The position numbers and the translations under genes were made by a program. The notes beneath the pieces were generated by a model. The model saw only the letters and a program-made list of their open reading frames with translations. It was not told the DNA's origin and ran no database searches. Of a stretch of DNA of 64,000 bases, positions 23,816 through 36,078 are shown in pieces (the first letter of the stretch is position 1; every line of letters begins with the position of its first letter). Source of the DNA: Sanguinoderma infundibulare (taxonomy: Eukaryota > Basidiomycota > Agaricomycetes > Polyporales > Polyporaceae); contig JAVLRN010000003.1 of assembly GCA_032821775.1 (NCBI GenBank), positions 1,984,001 to 2,048,000 on the forward strand, read 5' to 3'.

Positions 23816-26078
23816 ATGCCCATGGCGTCCAAAACCCACGCTCGCTCGCCCTCACCCGCGCTCGGCGCGGAGCAGCCGTCTCTTCTCAAAAGGCTCAAGT
23901 CGAGCCACATCTCCGACGACCCATCATCCTCATCCACCGCCTCCTCAGACCACACGCCCCACTTCGCGAACGACCTCTTCGCGCCCGCGAACATCCATAG
24001 ACTGCACACCGAGTACGATGCCAGCGCGCCCTTCAAGCACGCCCTCGTAGAAAAGCTCTTCCAGGACGATCTTTTGCAGAAAGTAAAAGACGAGGCGCTC
24101 GCAGAGCTCAGCTTCTCTGAGAAGGAGACGGACATATACAAGGTGCGTGCCCCGCCTTCTTTTCATTTTCCACTCGCGCGCGTCCCAACCGCCCAAAATT
24201 CCGTCGACGCGCGCGCCATCTGCGTCCGTGGACCCCGCGCGCGCTGCGTTCCTGCGACGCTCCGAGTCCGACACTCGCGGATGCTAATCTATATCTTATC
24301 AGGTCTACCAGACAGGCGACCTCGCCTCGCTCTCCTACCTCACCGACCAGCAGATCGCCTTGCTCCCGTCCCTCCTCACCCTCCGCGATGCACTTTACTC
24401 CCCCGTCTTTCGCAACTTCCTCCGCGCCGTCACAGGCTGCGGCCCCCTCTCGGGCACAAAGCAGGACATGTCCGTCGTCTCCTACCGGAAAGGCTGCCAC
24501 CTCCTCAACCACGACGACGTGATCGGCACCAGGCGCGTCTCCTACATCCTCTACATGCCCCTACCCCACTACCAGGGTTGGCAGGCAGACTGGGGCGGCG
24601 CCCTCGAGCTATACCCCGTCAAACCCGGCCCAGACGGCTTGCCCGAGCCAGAGCCCATCCCTTCCAAGAGCATCCCCCCCGTCTGGAACCAGTTCATATT
24701 TTTCGAGGTTCAGCCCGGACACAGTTTCCACTCGGTAGAGGAGGTCGTCGTTGGCGAGTCTGAAGACGGTCGACAACGACTGAGCATCAGCGGTTGGTTC
24801 CATGCTGCCCAGCCTGGCGAGGAGGGTTACGTGCCGGAAGCACAACCCGAACTGAAAAGTTCGCGCGACCAACTCGTAAGTTGCCCCGCTCATGCCTTCC
24901 GCTCCGCACATTTTGACGGTTAAACGACTACCAGGTATCAACACAGACCGACTTCAAGTCCTACCCCGAAAACGTCGATCCACCACTCCCCGACGACCCC
25001 CTCTCAGAAGAGCACGTCTCCTTCCTTTCCGAGTTCCTCAACCCCGTCTACCTCCAGGCCCGCACGATGAAGGCCCTCGCGTCCCGCTTCGTCGAGGAGT
25101 CCAGCCTCGAGCTCCACTCCTTCCTCTGCGCCCCGCTCGCCGACAAGCTCCGTGCCGGCCTCGTCGACAAGGACGACCAGGACGGGCTCGGCCCCGGCCG
25201 CCCGACCCGCATCCCGCCGCACACCGCCGGCGGCGGCGAGGCCAGCGGCGGCGCGTGGCAGATCCGCGGGGCCCCGCACAAGTGGCGGTACGGCACCCTG
25301 CGCCCGCTCGAGGGCGGCGGGCCGAAGATGGCCGTCAGCCCGCGCTGGGCGCACGCGGACGTGGACGACGTGGTGCGGAGCCTGCAGGAGGAGCTGTACC
25401 CGAGCCTGGCGTTCCGCGCGTGGCTCGCGTGCGTGTCGAGGCTGCTGCCGGTCCGGCACGCGGAGGAGGCCCGGAGGTTTAGGCCCGGATTGGACTACAC
25501 GCTCGCGACGAGCGAGGCGGGGGAGGCGCGGCTGGACGTGGTGCTCGGCCTGACGCCGCAGGTGGAGCCGCTGCGCGAGGAGGGCGGGGTGCCGGTGTCG
25601 CAGAACGGGAGTGGGGAGGAGGCGGCAGCTGTTGGGTGGCAGACGGGGGAGTGGGGCGGCTGGGAGGTATGTGATGCCTCCTCATCGTTTCCTGGTGTGC
25701 CTGACTCACACACTTCCTTCTCAGTGTTACATGGCTCCGCACGACGAGGAGGACGATCCTGCGGTCTACCGCTCGGGGTCTTCGGGAAAGAAAAAGAACG
25801 GCGCTAACGGCGCTGGCACGAACGGACATTCCGGGGACAAGGACGAGGCGGAGATGCAAGACGCGGACGCGGACGAGGACGACGAAGACGAAGACGAGGA
25901 CGACGGCACGCTGCTGACCGTGCAGCCCGGTTTCAACCGGCTGCTCCTCGTCCTGCGCGACGAGGGCGTCATGCGGTTCGTCAAGTACGTGTCTGCTGCG
26001 GCAGAGGGCTCGCGATGGGACGTCTGTGGCGAGTTTGAGATCGGGATGATCCAGGAGGACTCTGGGGACGAGTCGTGA
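23816..26078 (+). CDS. Ofd1/Tpa1-type ribosomal protein prolyl hydroxylase
   Basis: 2-oxoglutarate/Fe(II) dioxygenase that hydroxylates a proline of ribosomal protein uS12 (yeast Tpa1, fission yeast Ofd1, human OGFOD1). Four exons (23816-24142, 24303-24875, 24935-25666, 25725-26078) give 661 residues. The N-terminal catalytic double-stranded beta-helix has CHLLNHDDVIGTRRVSYILY, where His and Asp of HDD are the first iron ligands, then WGGALELYP, the distal ligand region PGHSFHSVEEV, and RLSISGWFH with the oxoglutarate-binding Arg. The second, degenerate oxygenase domain fills exons 3 and 4. Exon 4 contains a long acidic run (DADADEDDEDEDEDD). In fission yeast Ofd1 also controls stability of the SREBP Sre1 in response to oxygen; whether this applies here is unknown. 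Exon 3 is extremely GC-rich. Confidence 0.92.
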
Positions 26079-26428
26079 TGCAGACAGACTTTCGAGCGCG
26101 GGGGGTAATTCTCTGGTGCGTGTGCGACGGTGGTATGGCGCGCTGCCTGTTCAAGTATCTTGTATATTCGTATAGTGCCTCCGCTGCGAGCCCCGTAGCT
26201 GTAGTAGTCTGTAATGACATACCATGACGCCGTCGTTCCGCGAGTGATGGTCGCAGCGTCTAGCGGTGCGTCGTCCTCCTATGACCAAAACCGGGGGTGC
26301 CGAACCACGACGTTGCAAGAGTGGACAGCTTCATTCGGTGATACAAGTACATGGGTGATACGTGGGACGAGCTTGGGATAGAAAGATACCACCAGATATT
26401 CAACTACAACGTCACGTTCGCCTACTCC
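26079..26428. other. Convergent intergenic region
   Basis: About 350 bases between the 3' ends of the prolyl hydroxylase (plus) and the giant GTPase (minus). I see only untranslated sequence. Confidence 0.4.
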
Positions 26429-29400
26429 TCAGCCACGGAACAGAGCGCCTCTCGGCTTGGACAACGAGTCCGCGATCCCAAGGAAAGTTTCAGCGAGCCG
26501 CACCTACGGGACAGGTGTTCAGCACGGACAACCCGAGTCTTCGGAGAAATAACATGTCCGCACCGTGTCGAGAGCTTCGTGGTAAGCCGAGGGCACATGG
26601 TTCCGGTCGTTCACGACGTCTTGCGGCGCGCCGTTCTCGATATCCAGAGCGATCTGTGCCATTCGGTGTAGCATTCCGGCGTGCGGGCCAAACGCGACCG
26701 CTTGGAAGGAGAGCGGTTTCCTGGCAGGACGTTAGCACGCTGGTCCCACCCGTCATCGCATGTCTGCTCACCCGAGCGTGATGGAGCGACGGCAGACATC
26801 CTGCATGGCCTGATCTGCGTTCGAGCATTCGCCATCGGAAAGGAAGATTATGACGGGGGAGCTACAACGATGCTCGTGAGGAACAAGACTCCAAAAACCG
26901 TAAGAGGGGTAACTTTACCGTTCGGCGCTCCAGTGGCCTTCCATGTAGCCTTGAGCCGTCTGTACCGCCAACGTGAAATTGGTGCCTCTCTGGGCACGAT
27001 AGGCCAAGACGGCATTCAAGAGTTCAGTCGGGGAGCTGTTGAAGTCGTTCACAACTGGCGCACTGATCCCATTGTCGAACAGAATAACAGTGTATGCGTC
27101 CCTGCGCGCTGCGCGCTCAGCCCCACTGTTTGCCGCGACGGAATGGTGACGGGCCTGCCAAAAGCCATGAAGAGAGGAATAGACTGCGCCTAGCCGATTG
27201 TTGTGAGTCTGCCGAATGAGGTTGGTAGTGGGAGTGTTCTCCAGCGGCAAGCGATCAATTCCCCTCATGGACGAAGACCTGTAGACGTGTTAGCTGTATT
27301 TCAGTGAAGCAACCGCACACAGCTAACCTATCGATGACAAAAATGCTGCGAAGAATATGAGTATACGGTGATGATGAAATGTTCTAACTGATGGATACGC
27401 ACACATGGAAAGCGGGTGCCAGAACTACAGGGTTTGGGCACGCGAACTCATGGCCATCATGGGAAATATAACCCGTAGCACGAGGAGCTTGAAGAGACAT
27501 GTCTACTTGAGGTCGAGGATGGAAGAGGGGGAGGATGCAGTATGAAGGCTGGGTGCCATGCTCTGGCCCTACGTATTTAGTTATCAGTATCCATGGCTGC
27601 GAAGTTGAATGTGATCCACGGCGTACCGTTGCACATACGATCACTGTAATGGTCTTCTGAGATGGGTTGTATCGAAAGTAGCTGAAATCAACGTACCATT
27701 TTCCGAAGTTCACCTGGTCTTCTTGAGAGTATGGATCTATGTGAGGCATATATCAGAAGGGCACCTTACAGGTTACAAATGCGAACCACATCATACCCTT
27801 GAAGCCTACGAATGCATCAATGTGACTTGCGTTATCTAACGTCTCGAACACGATTGTGACATACCTATGCGCCTCCAATACAAGGCATGCGTGATCCAGT
27901 CCTTCGGTCTGTTCGGCTCAGGCAGCATGGGTGCTGTAATATGCTCATGATCAGACCCGCCACAGTTGTTCTGAGCTGCCGGGTCGCGGCACCAGTCAAG
28001 ATGAGCATGACGTCCTAGAGACTGGCAGTACAACGAGCAAAGCATGGGAGCTCCATCATCGTTCGACCCGAATTTGCGACCGTTCACCTCGAGGACAGTA
28101 TCGTCAGGCCCGTCAATCGCCCATCGTGTTCTTGACATGGAGCCGTGGCTCGTGTCGTGTTGCTTCTGCGTATGACCTGTGAAATGATCAGAGCGTGTAA
28201 ACAATCATTTCTCGGGCTCAACATACCCAGTGGCAGGGTGCAGAAGTATCCACAATCGGGACACCTAGAAAAGGATATGAGAAATGCGCCCCATTCGCAA
28301 GATTCCGGCATGCACACCTTTCCTCGCAGTAGTGGAATGGTATCGGTCCAAGGTCATGTGTGTGGTCTCCATGGTGGGAAGTCTTCCCAGCAGGTATGAC
28401 AATCGCACACTGAAGGCGTCTCGACTCTGAGGAAGGGGTTTGGTCACCAATTGCTGTGGAATATCATCAGGTCTCGTGCTTACCTTGCGTGTACTGAAAC
28501 GCTTAATTGAGCTACTCCGTTCAATGGATGTAGTAAATAACACACCTTCGTATATTGGAAACTCTCATGCCTTCCGGTGAACGTGGCCTCGACTGATTGC
28601 GGAGCAATCTCGATCTGACAGATCCCAGGTGCTTTACAGAGTGCGGTACATGCGTGTTCTTGCCTGTATACAAAGCACAGTCATGATGCATGCCCGGTCA
28701 TAACTAAAAGAATCACGTACCCGCATAAGTGCACTGCGTCACGATCCAGCCCATGCAGGTGATCGTGCTCTGAACAGAGGCGCTTGCATAGCTGACATTC
28801 AATGGGACACTGGGCATTTTGGCAGCGGTGTTCATTATGGAGGATGTCGCTGGAATGCATGCCATTTAGCACTGATATACTACAGATTTGACTTGGTTGC
28901 CACATACCTTGGGATGCGACACGAGCCATGACACGAGAAGACACGTCCATTGGGCAGGCGTACGTTCGACAGACTGCATGACTGAAGGGCGCAGAACGTC
29001 AGATTTAATCATTCAAGCTAATCAATCCATAATGCAGTAATGTACTGACCATCCCGCATTCATGCGTGGTCGCTGAACACAAATGCTCATCGTCTTCATG
29101 ATCAACCGGCTATACAAATACTCTATCTCAATGCAAATGCCGACATGCGTCCAAGACACGCACCTTGACACATGCTTCTTGGCAACCTTTCTTGCCAATG
29201 AGCTTGCATGGCTGACCACACAAATGCGCTGTCACGTCACACCTACAAGCAATGAGCGAACGTTGAACCCCGGTCTTCCAGACACTCACAGATGTGATCC
29301 AGGATGACCAGCTCTTGAACAAACCGTTGAGTGAAAGCGACTGCAGGAAGCGTTGAAGAAGGCAACTTACGGGAGACCACAAGGCTCAGAATCGCCATGG

Positions 29401-32400
29401 TTTGCGCCTTCGAACTGACATACATGGACACACCGATGATCCGTCCGACATGCGTGAGGGTCATCATGATGACGTCCAAGGATACAATCAAGATTGCACC
29501 CAGCACACTGCGCTCCACACAAGCGAATGCGAGCTTTGAGATCAACGATGGCCGCGTCGAATATCCGGAAGAGCTGTTGCACGTCGGCATGCGCCGAACC
29601 GAACTTCGCCGTGTTCGCTTGAAGCCAGGAACGGACATGCTCAACGCGCGCATCCACAACCTGGTCGAGGAACTCTTGAAGGCTTCGCTTCCAAACGGCA
29701 TCCTCGTATGAGAAGCGGCGTCGGTAAAAGTCCCAAGATTCGCACAGATCAAGGAGCCCTTCGTCTTGAGTTGCAGGCTGGCCTTGTGGACCCGCCTCGC
29801 CCACGTAGAGGCGTACAGCCCTATCCTCACAGTCGATCACAGTCACAGTATCGAAATTCTGTTCCATGTATCTGTAAATACCCCAAGTTGTGCGCGTGCG
29901 CATCCGACAGAACGTACCGTGAGTGGTTCGAAGTCAGGCATCACCTCCGCAGCACCGAACGCAAGGGCTTTTGGCAGTAGAGATAGTAGCAGGTGGGTGC
30001 GATGAGCTGCCAGATTCTCTGAAGCTCAAAAGTGAGTAATGGGCGACCGCAAACGTTGCAGCAGTCAACGTACGTGACATTGCTCCCCAGTCGTTTGCCT
30101 ACATATAATGTCAGCGCATCGTAGTTCGGAGTGAAACGGACACGACGTACCTTCAGCTTCGCCATGAGCGTCTTCATCGTCTGCAAGAAGACGGCTCCGC
30201 CCTTATGTGTAACGGGCTGCCGGTCCAATCGTTTCTTGATCGCCTTGAAGAGGGTATAGAATTGCTTCGACTCGATCACAGGCCACGGAACAATGTCCAA
30301 ACGGTTCTGATGCAAGCGCGAAATGAAATTCATGGCTTGCTCCGCTTGGACAATCTGTTGGAACTTGAGGTAGAACCTGGCGACCAAGAAAATTTGAGCT
30401 TCGACACAAATGAGCAAGGAAATAGGCCTCACTCCTTGGTGATGTCATCCTTGTCAGAGTCCACAACGTCCTACGAAAGTAACCGACAACGTCAAAAGAA
30501 CGGTCAGAGCATGTATCTTACTCTCCATCTTACCTTGATGATGATGACGAGAGTCGACTGGAAGAGCATCGGGTTGGCCTCTGGATCCAAAACGGATGCG
30601 GAAGATTGGAAACATTCGAAGAGTCCAGTAATATTACGGGAGAATACGAAGTTGTTGCGGAAGAGAACCTGGGAGAGAATGTCAGTGGACACTGAATGCG
30701 AACAAGGTTTGCGAGACGCTGACTAGATTCGAGATTGCGGTATTGAACAAGACGAGCAACGTGTCTTCCTGCGCAGATCGTTCAATGCTGTGAACGCCTG
30801 TGCATCAGAAGTAAGCATACTACTGAAGAACATGGAAGACAGTGGATGGCGCACCTTCAAAGTCGAGAGCGACAATGAGTGCCTCGTCCGTGGGCGTCAC
30901 CGACATCCACACGCCCTCAGTGGTCCGCATAGCAGACCCTGCGAATGAAGTGTCGACAAGGTGGTTCAGCGCGAAACTCTTCCCTACAGATTGCTCTCCT
31001 GTTCCAGACGTGAGACGACAGCTACACTCGTCACAATCGACAAGCGTACCCATAGAGGACACAACCTTGACCGGCTAAGCAGGGCGCGAAATCTTCAGCA
31101 CGCCGTAGGCGACCGCCATGATGATTACCCGAGCTTACCTTCGTCGCCATGTATGACTGGAACAGCGACTCATACCATCCGAATGAGATACTATCGATAA
31201 TTTTCGCCACGTCGGCGCCGAGGAGGGACCGTTCAAGGTCCGCCGACCACACCCCGTCCTTGAGCGGGACGAAACGATTGTCTCGAGTGACAGCGATGTG
31301 GATCGGAATCAAGCACAGCAGCTCGATGAGCCATTCGCCAGCGCAGAAAGTTGAGGGCACAATCGGGCACTTCATGAGGAAACGTTCGCAGTTCAAAGCC
31401 AAGATCTGGATGTTCTCTAGCTCATCGCAGATGGGCTTGCGCGTGGCGTGCTCGAAGTCGTCAATGAGAGTCGCGAAATGTGGCGCGAATGGCTTCGGGT
31501 CGACGTTGGATACGAAAGCCAAACTGCGGGGCTCGCGAAGGGCGGAGACGACAGTCTCCCGGCGAACTGCAGGGACGACAGGGAAACGGGTCCAAACCTC
31601 CGCGTGGCAATCGACGAGGGAGTTGTGTAGGGTGGCCTGTCCCTTGCGACTAGGTGCTGGCTTCCCTTTCTTCTTGAAGGTGAACTCGGTGATACGGCTG
31701 GTAATCGTGAATTTGAGAGATTGCAAGGCGTTGGCGGCGAAGTCGAAGCCGAGCAAGTAAACGTTGGTATTGGCCAGGAAGGATGTCACAACGCAATTGC
31801 CGACGAACGTCTTGGGTAGATCGACCGTGATACCTTCCGATGATCCAAAACTGGACCAATGAAAAGCACGGAGTGTGGCACCGACTGCGTCGTCTTCCGG
31901 CTCCTCTACTACGAACAAACAGGACCCATCGGGTGTTGGGTGTATCGACGATGGTTTGTTCTGCAATTGAAGGGCCGCAGGACTTTCATACATTGTTAGT
32001 GCCAATGTTGAGCACCACAGCACCACTAACAAAAAGGACGGCGTACCGGAATTGCTGAGCCACAAGCGAGAATACCCGTGCGCGTGAATGGTCGTCGACG
32101 AAGACCAGCTCCTCGTTGGCATTGACGAACTCCATGTGTGTGATCGTTACCGCGGTGTCGAACCAGTCTGGACTAAGAGTGACCGGGCTCCCAGAGCCCT
32201 GCAACGACTCATAGGACTCGTCGAACTTGAAGAGGTGCAGTTGGAGGCGAGCTTCAGTCTGCGCGTCCTCGGACGTCAGGGCAAAAATGCAAGCCTCTTG
32301 GAAGTAGAATCGACTCACGCCTGGACCAGACATGCCGCATACAGCTAGGATGCGCTTGCTCTCATCGTATGCGAGTAACAGATCCTCGCCGATCCCGTCG

Positions 32401-35400
32401 CGCTTGAGTACCTTCATGGGACGTCCCTTGAGGACATTGGAGAGGTGCATCGTAAGCGACACGTAGACCCTGGCTTCGCCTGTGCGAGCTCGCGTGATCA
32501 CCATACACCGAGACGTGGGGAGCAAGTGGACGTAGCTGCATTCTTTCAGTGATTATTGCAAAACCATATTCCTGAAAAATACTCACATAACCGTCGTATC
32601 CACAGGCAAATTGAACGTCATGGCTGACTGTGAATGCACCCGAGGGGCCGGGATATGGTTCTCATCCTCTTGGATGCGGTGCGCATCGTCCTCCTTGAGT
32701 TCGATAGGGTGAATTGTGTACCGCACCTGGGGATCTGTGTACTCCTCCTCGATCATAACGACGTTGTAATACGTGGGATACCTTCGTTGATAGTTAACTA
32801 GAGAGAGCCATGAGCAGCTGGATTGCACACTGACGAAGTGAAAGACTGACGCTGTGGGGCAACCACCTCGATATGCCGAATTGTGGTTGTGGCCCTGTGC
32901 CAATGGCATCATGACATCAGTTACAGATGGCTCTATCGTTATTATTACGCACCTGGATGTGGATGTGCTGCTCTCCAAGGCCTCATTCAGCGTATGCAAG
33001 ATGTTCACACGCAAGTCCTCCAGTTGGTTCCTCTCCTCGCTGGCGAACCGGAGCTTCACACTATCGGAGCAAACGTCGCGTTGGATCTTCCGTATATCGA
33101 TGGAAAGGTCTTTAGCCTGCCTCTTCGCAGCATTGTGGAACTGCCTGCGTGCGTATTCGGTGACCTCTGCTACGGCAGCGGCCAGTTGAGGATGACGGTT
33201 GGCGATCACGGCCGCACGAGCGAAAAACTCCTCGTCGCTGATGCTGAGAACCCTTTCAGGGACTAGTCGGGGCGACGCAGACGAATCAGAGCGAATGAAG
33301 AGACCAATGAGCATCGATTTTAGACTATGGTTGCGAACCGGGGCCTTGCCCGAATACCCATTTTTCAGAGTTGATTCGATGAATTTGTCCAATTCGTCGG
33401 CTCCCAAATCGAGGTCCAAGCCAAGGATGTGATCAAGAGTGAGGATACGCGCTTTCAAGTCCTTGTACTTGTCCTTCACCACCTTGTTGAGCTTCGGATC
33501 CTCATGTGCCTTCTCGATCAATGGTGCTATCTGGTTGTACATGCGACAAAGTTTGGGAATATAGTCTTGGACATTCAAATTCAATTTAAGTGAAGGACGA
33601 GGATGAGCACGCATCGTACCATCGTTTGTGAGCGCCTCATCCCTAGAGTGTTGGCTATCGGCGCCGCCAGATGCTTGTTGACCCTCCGGAGCGAGAATCC
33701 TTCGCCAAATGAATCAGTGCTGTTGATTACTGGATCCAATACGCAGCATAACTTACGGGAACTTTCGAAAAACGCGCATCAAAAGTACCTCCTCGAGACT
33801 CTTCGAAAGGTGTTTGTCGTCGGCATCGATACGGAAGATGGAATCGCTCAGTTCTCGATTCAGATTGTCTGTTGCCATCTTTTGAACATCCGAGACGTCC
33901 GTCCGATACGTGCATACAGCGTCATTAGCTCCGTGACGAAGCCCAAGCTTAAGCAAAAGGTCAAGTGCATCCGCGGAGAGACCCTCGTGCAAACGAATAG
34001 CGCGACATTTCCTGTATCATACTCGTAAGCCACATGGTCCGAAGGTGTCGGTAGAATCACCCACAGTATCTCCTTGACCGAAAGTTCTGCCCGTTGATCG
34101 CTGATATGATTCGGGGTTCGCCCCTCAGGGACGTAGTGGGCGGTGACAAAGCCCTGCTGCGTGCCTCCCTTCACAAGGCGAGGGTATAAGCCACCCGACC
34201 TTGACGAAACATCGGTCGAGGTATCAGAGGACAGTAAGAGCTGTGGATATTCTTAGTTCGTGTACCCTTGCCTAACATGGAAACGCATTACCTCGAATCC
34301 TTGGCGCGCTGCAACACCCTCCTCCTGCTCCTTCGTCTTGGAAACCTCGAACGCGAACATGCGGTCGCTATCCTCGTCATCGATACTCTCTTCATCGCTA
34401 TCAATGGTATCTCTTCGCCAAACCATAGCTCTCGCATGCTCGTCTGACATCAAGCACACGACTTGGTCGGCGATCTTGGTAAGATACCTTGTTTTGGGCG
34501 GCACAAGCGTTGGTAAAACGGCAGAAAACAATGCAGGCGACCATACCTCATGAAGGTAATCCTAATCTGTCTAGCTGACAAGGTGCAATTGTCGTCCCAT
34601 GTAGCGTCCTCCGGCCAGTAGATGACATACACAACTTCCTCGAACTTCCGCAGGAGGATATACATGCCTGAGCGCAAAGAGGGTTGCGTCGGACCAGATG
34701 AGTGGGACTCTTGAAGCATAGCCGCAGCCCTAGTAGGTAGTGAACAACGGAGATATGGGTAGCATATAGCGACCACGTACATCTTCTCGTTCACGACCTT
34801 CTTCTCCATAAGGAACTCGACGATGGCAGACTTGCTGCCATACAACCCTATCGGCTGCACCAGCACGTTGTCGAGAGCTGAGAAGTCCACCTTGGTGATC
34901 GAGGCGTAGGCACCAGGGCGAAGATGGTTGATGAGACGGCCCAAAGAATCCTGGTCGATGACGATCTTGTCGACTGTTGCACGGAACCATCATTTAGTGG
35001 GCCTCGGAAATGCGAGAGCCTGGAACCTCACCTAGACCGCCGCTGCCCCGGTCTTGAACGAGATCCAGCACGCGATACATGCCGGAAATTGATTCGACAA
35101 GGTCAAGGCCATTCGAACTCTCTTGGCTTGACCGGGCTGCTTTCGCGCGTTCATCGACAACCAGACTCATGTCATAGAGAATTTACTCACTTTCGTCGCC
35201 CGATGTATCTCTCTGTGTCTTCGTAGGCGATGCACGCGAGTCCTGCGGATTGAGCAGGATGAGACCGACATCATGACAACCAGACCACGCCACTCATACC
35301 GCTGTTGCCCCTTCCTTCTTAGGCTCATCCTCGTCACCTCTGAGGATTCTCGGTGTGGCTGGTGGTGTTTCGTCTTCCGAGTCAACACTCGGACCTATGA

Positions 35401-35533
35401 CGTCCAGTCAGAAAGCTTAGACTTGGAAGAAAGCGTATTCCAATGCTGCCCAGTACTGACCATCGTTATCGCTGTCGGTAGTATCGGACAGCGCATCGTA
35501 GAACTGGGCGTCTTCAGTGTCTGAAGTGTCCAT
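26429..35533 (-). CDS. Giant multidomain GTPase: VLIG/GBP-like G domain, cysteine-rich zinc-binding modules, C-terminal vWA domain
   Basis: One minus-strand gene from the ATG at 35533 (MDTSDTEDAQFYDALSD) to the TGA at 26431-26429. I traced about 44 exons, mostly with 45-60 nt introns, giving roughly 2,250 residues. Order: an acidic N-terminus; about 1,100 residues of helical and beta-propeller-like sequence (for example IEKAHEDPKLNKVVKDKYKD; LLLAYDESKRILAVCG); a G domain at about 31000-30100 with P-loop MGEQSVGKSFALNHLV, switch-like RTTEGVWMS, and VALDFEGVHSIERSAQEDT carrying the DxEG of the GBP/VLIG/Sey1 group, then PWPVIESKQFY; a Cys/His-rich region at about 29400-27400 (CGAQCAGCNLDC, LCGQPCKL, CQNAQCPIECQLCKRLC, CPDCGYFCTLP); and a C-terminal vWA domain (VIFVIDRSSSMRG with DxSxS, GTNFT, IIFLSDGEC), a complete-looking MIDAS. 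Function unknown; animal VLIG/GBP proteins act in cell-autonomous immunity. Individual exon edges may be off by a few bases. Confidence 0.82.
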
Positions 35534-35551
35534 GGTGAAGGGAACGGTGTG

Positions 35552-35657
35552 GGGATGAATCCAATCCAGAGAACTTTATAGATGCTGCAGGTGCTGACTA
35601 GGTCGGGATGAATCTAATCCAGAGAATTTGATAGATGCTGCAGGTGCTGACTAGGTC
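35552..35657. repeat. Tandem duplication, two 53-nt units
   Basis: Units 35552-35604 and 35605-35657 are nearly identical (a few substitutions) and directly abut. They begin 19 bases upstream of the start codon of the giant GTPase gene, so they lie in its leader or core promoter. Confidence 0.9.
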
Positions 35658-36078
35658 TGCCGCAGCACAAGGAAGGGGGGATGAAATCGCTGACGCGATG
35701 TTAGATCCTGGCCACCTTCACGGGGATAATGTGAATGACGGCTAAGGACAAACTTGAGCACAAAGGACATGATCTCGGTTTGGTGGCGAGAGAAGACACG
35801 TCCTGCTTCGCGGAGGGTGAAGGAGTTCATTAAGGATATCGACAGACCGCGTGCAGGTGCGCGTGCAAGCTTCGCGGGCGCCTCCATTCCTCCTTTGCTC
35901 ATCAAGCTACCCCCTGAGCGTATATTGTTTGTACGCAAAAAGATGGTTAATCAGAAGATGTCTGAAGGAACGATCCTAAGTTATGTCTTGGTTGATGTGA
36001 AGTACATGTAATAAAGGCGCATCGCGACCTCTGCATAACTCGAACATGACGTCTACGCACAGCAATTCAGGGTATGCT
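35658..36078. other. Intergenic, giant GTPase to Nop13-like gene
   Basis: About 420 bases: promoter of the GTPase gene and 3' region of the RRM gene. A short open frame of about 80 codons at 35769-36011 (plus) has an ATG but no recognisable feature. Confidence 0.4.

Noticed and set aside
33600..33780. Possible frameshift in the giant GTPase gene
   Set aside because: An alternative acceptor at the end of GGCGAAG and a donor inside AACGATG restore one frame (PILAPEGQQASGG to DYIPKL), so no break is needed.
35769..36011. 80-codon small open frame with ATG
   Set aside because: No homology cue, and an open frame exists on the other strand as well; cannot be distinguished from chance.
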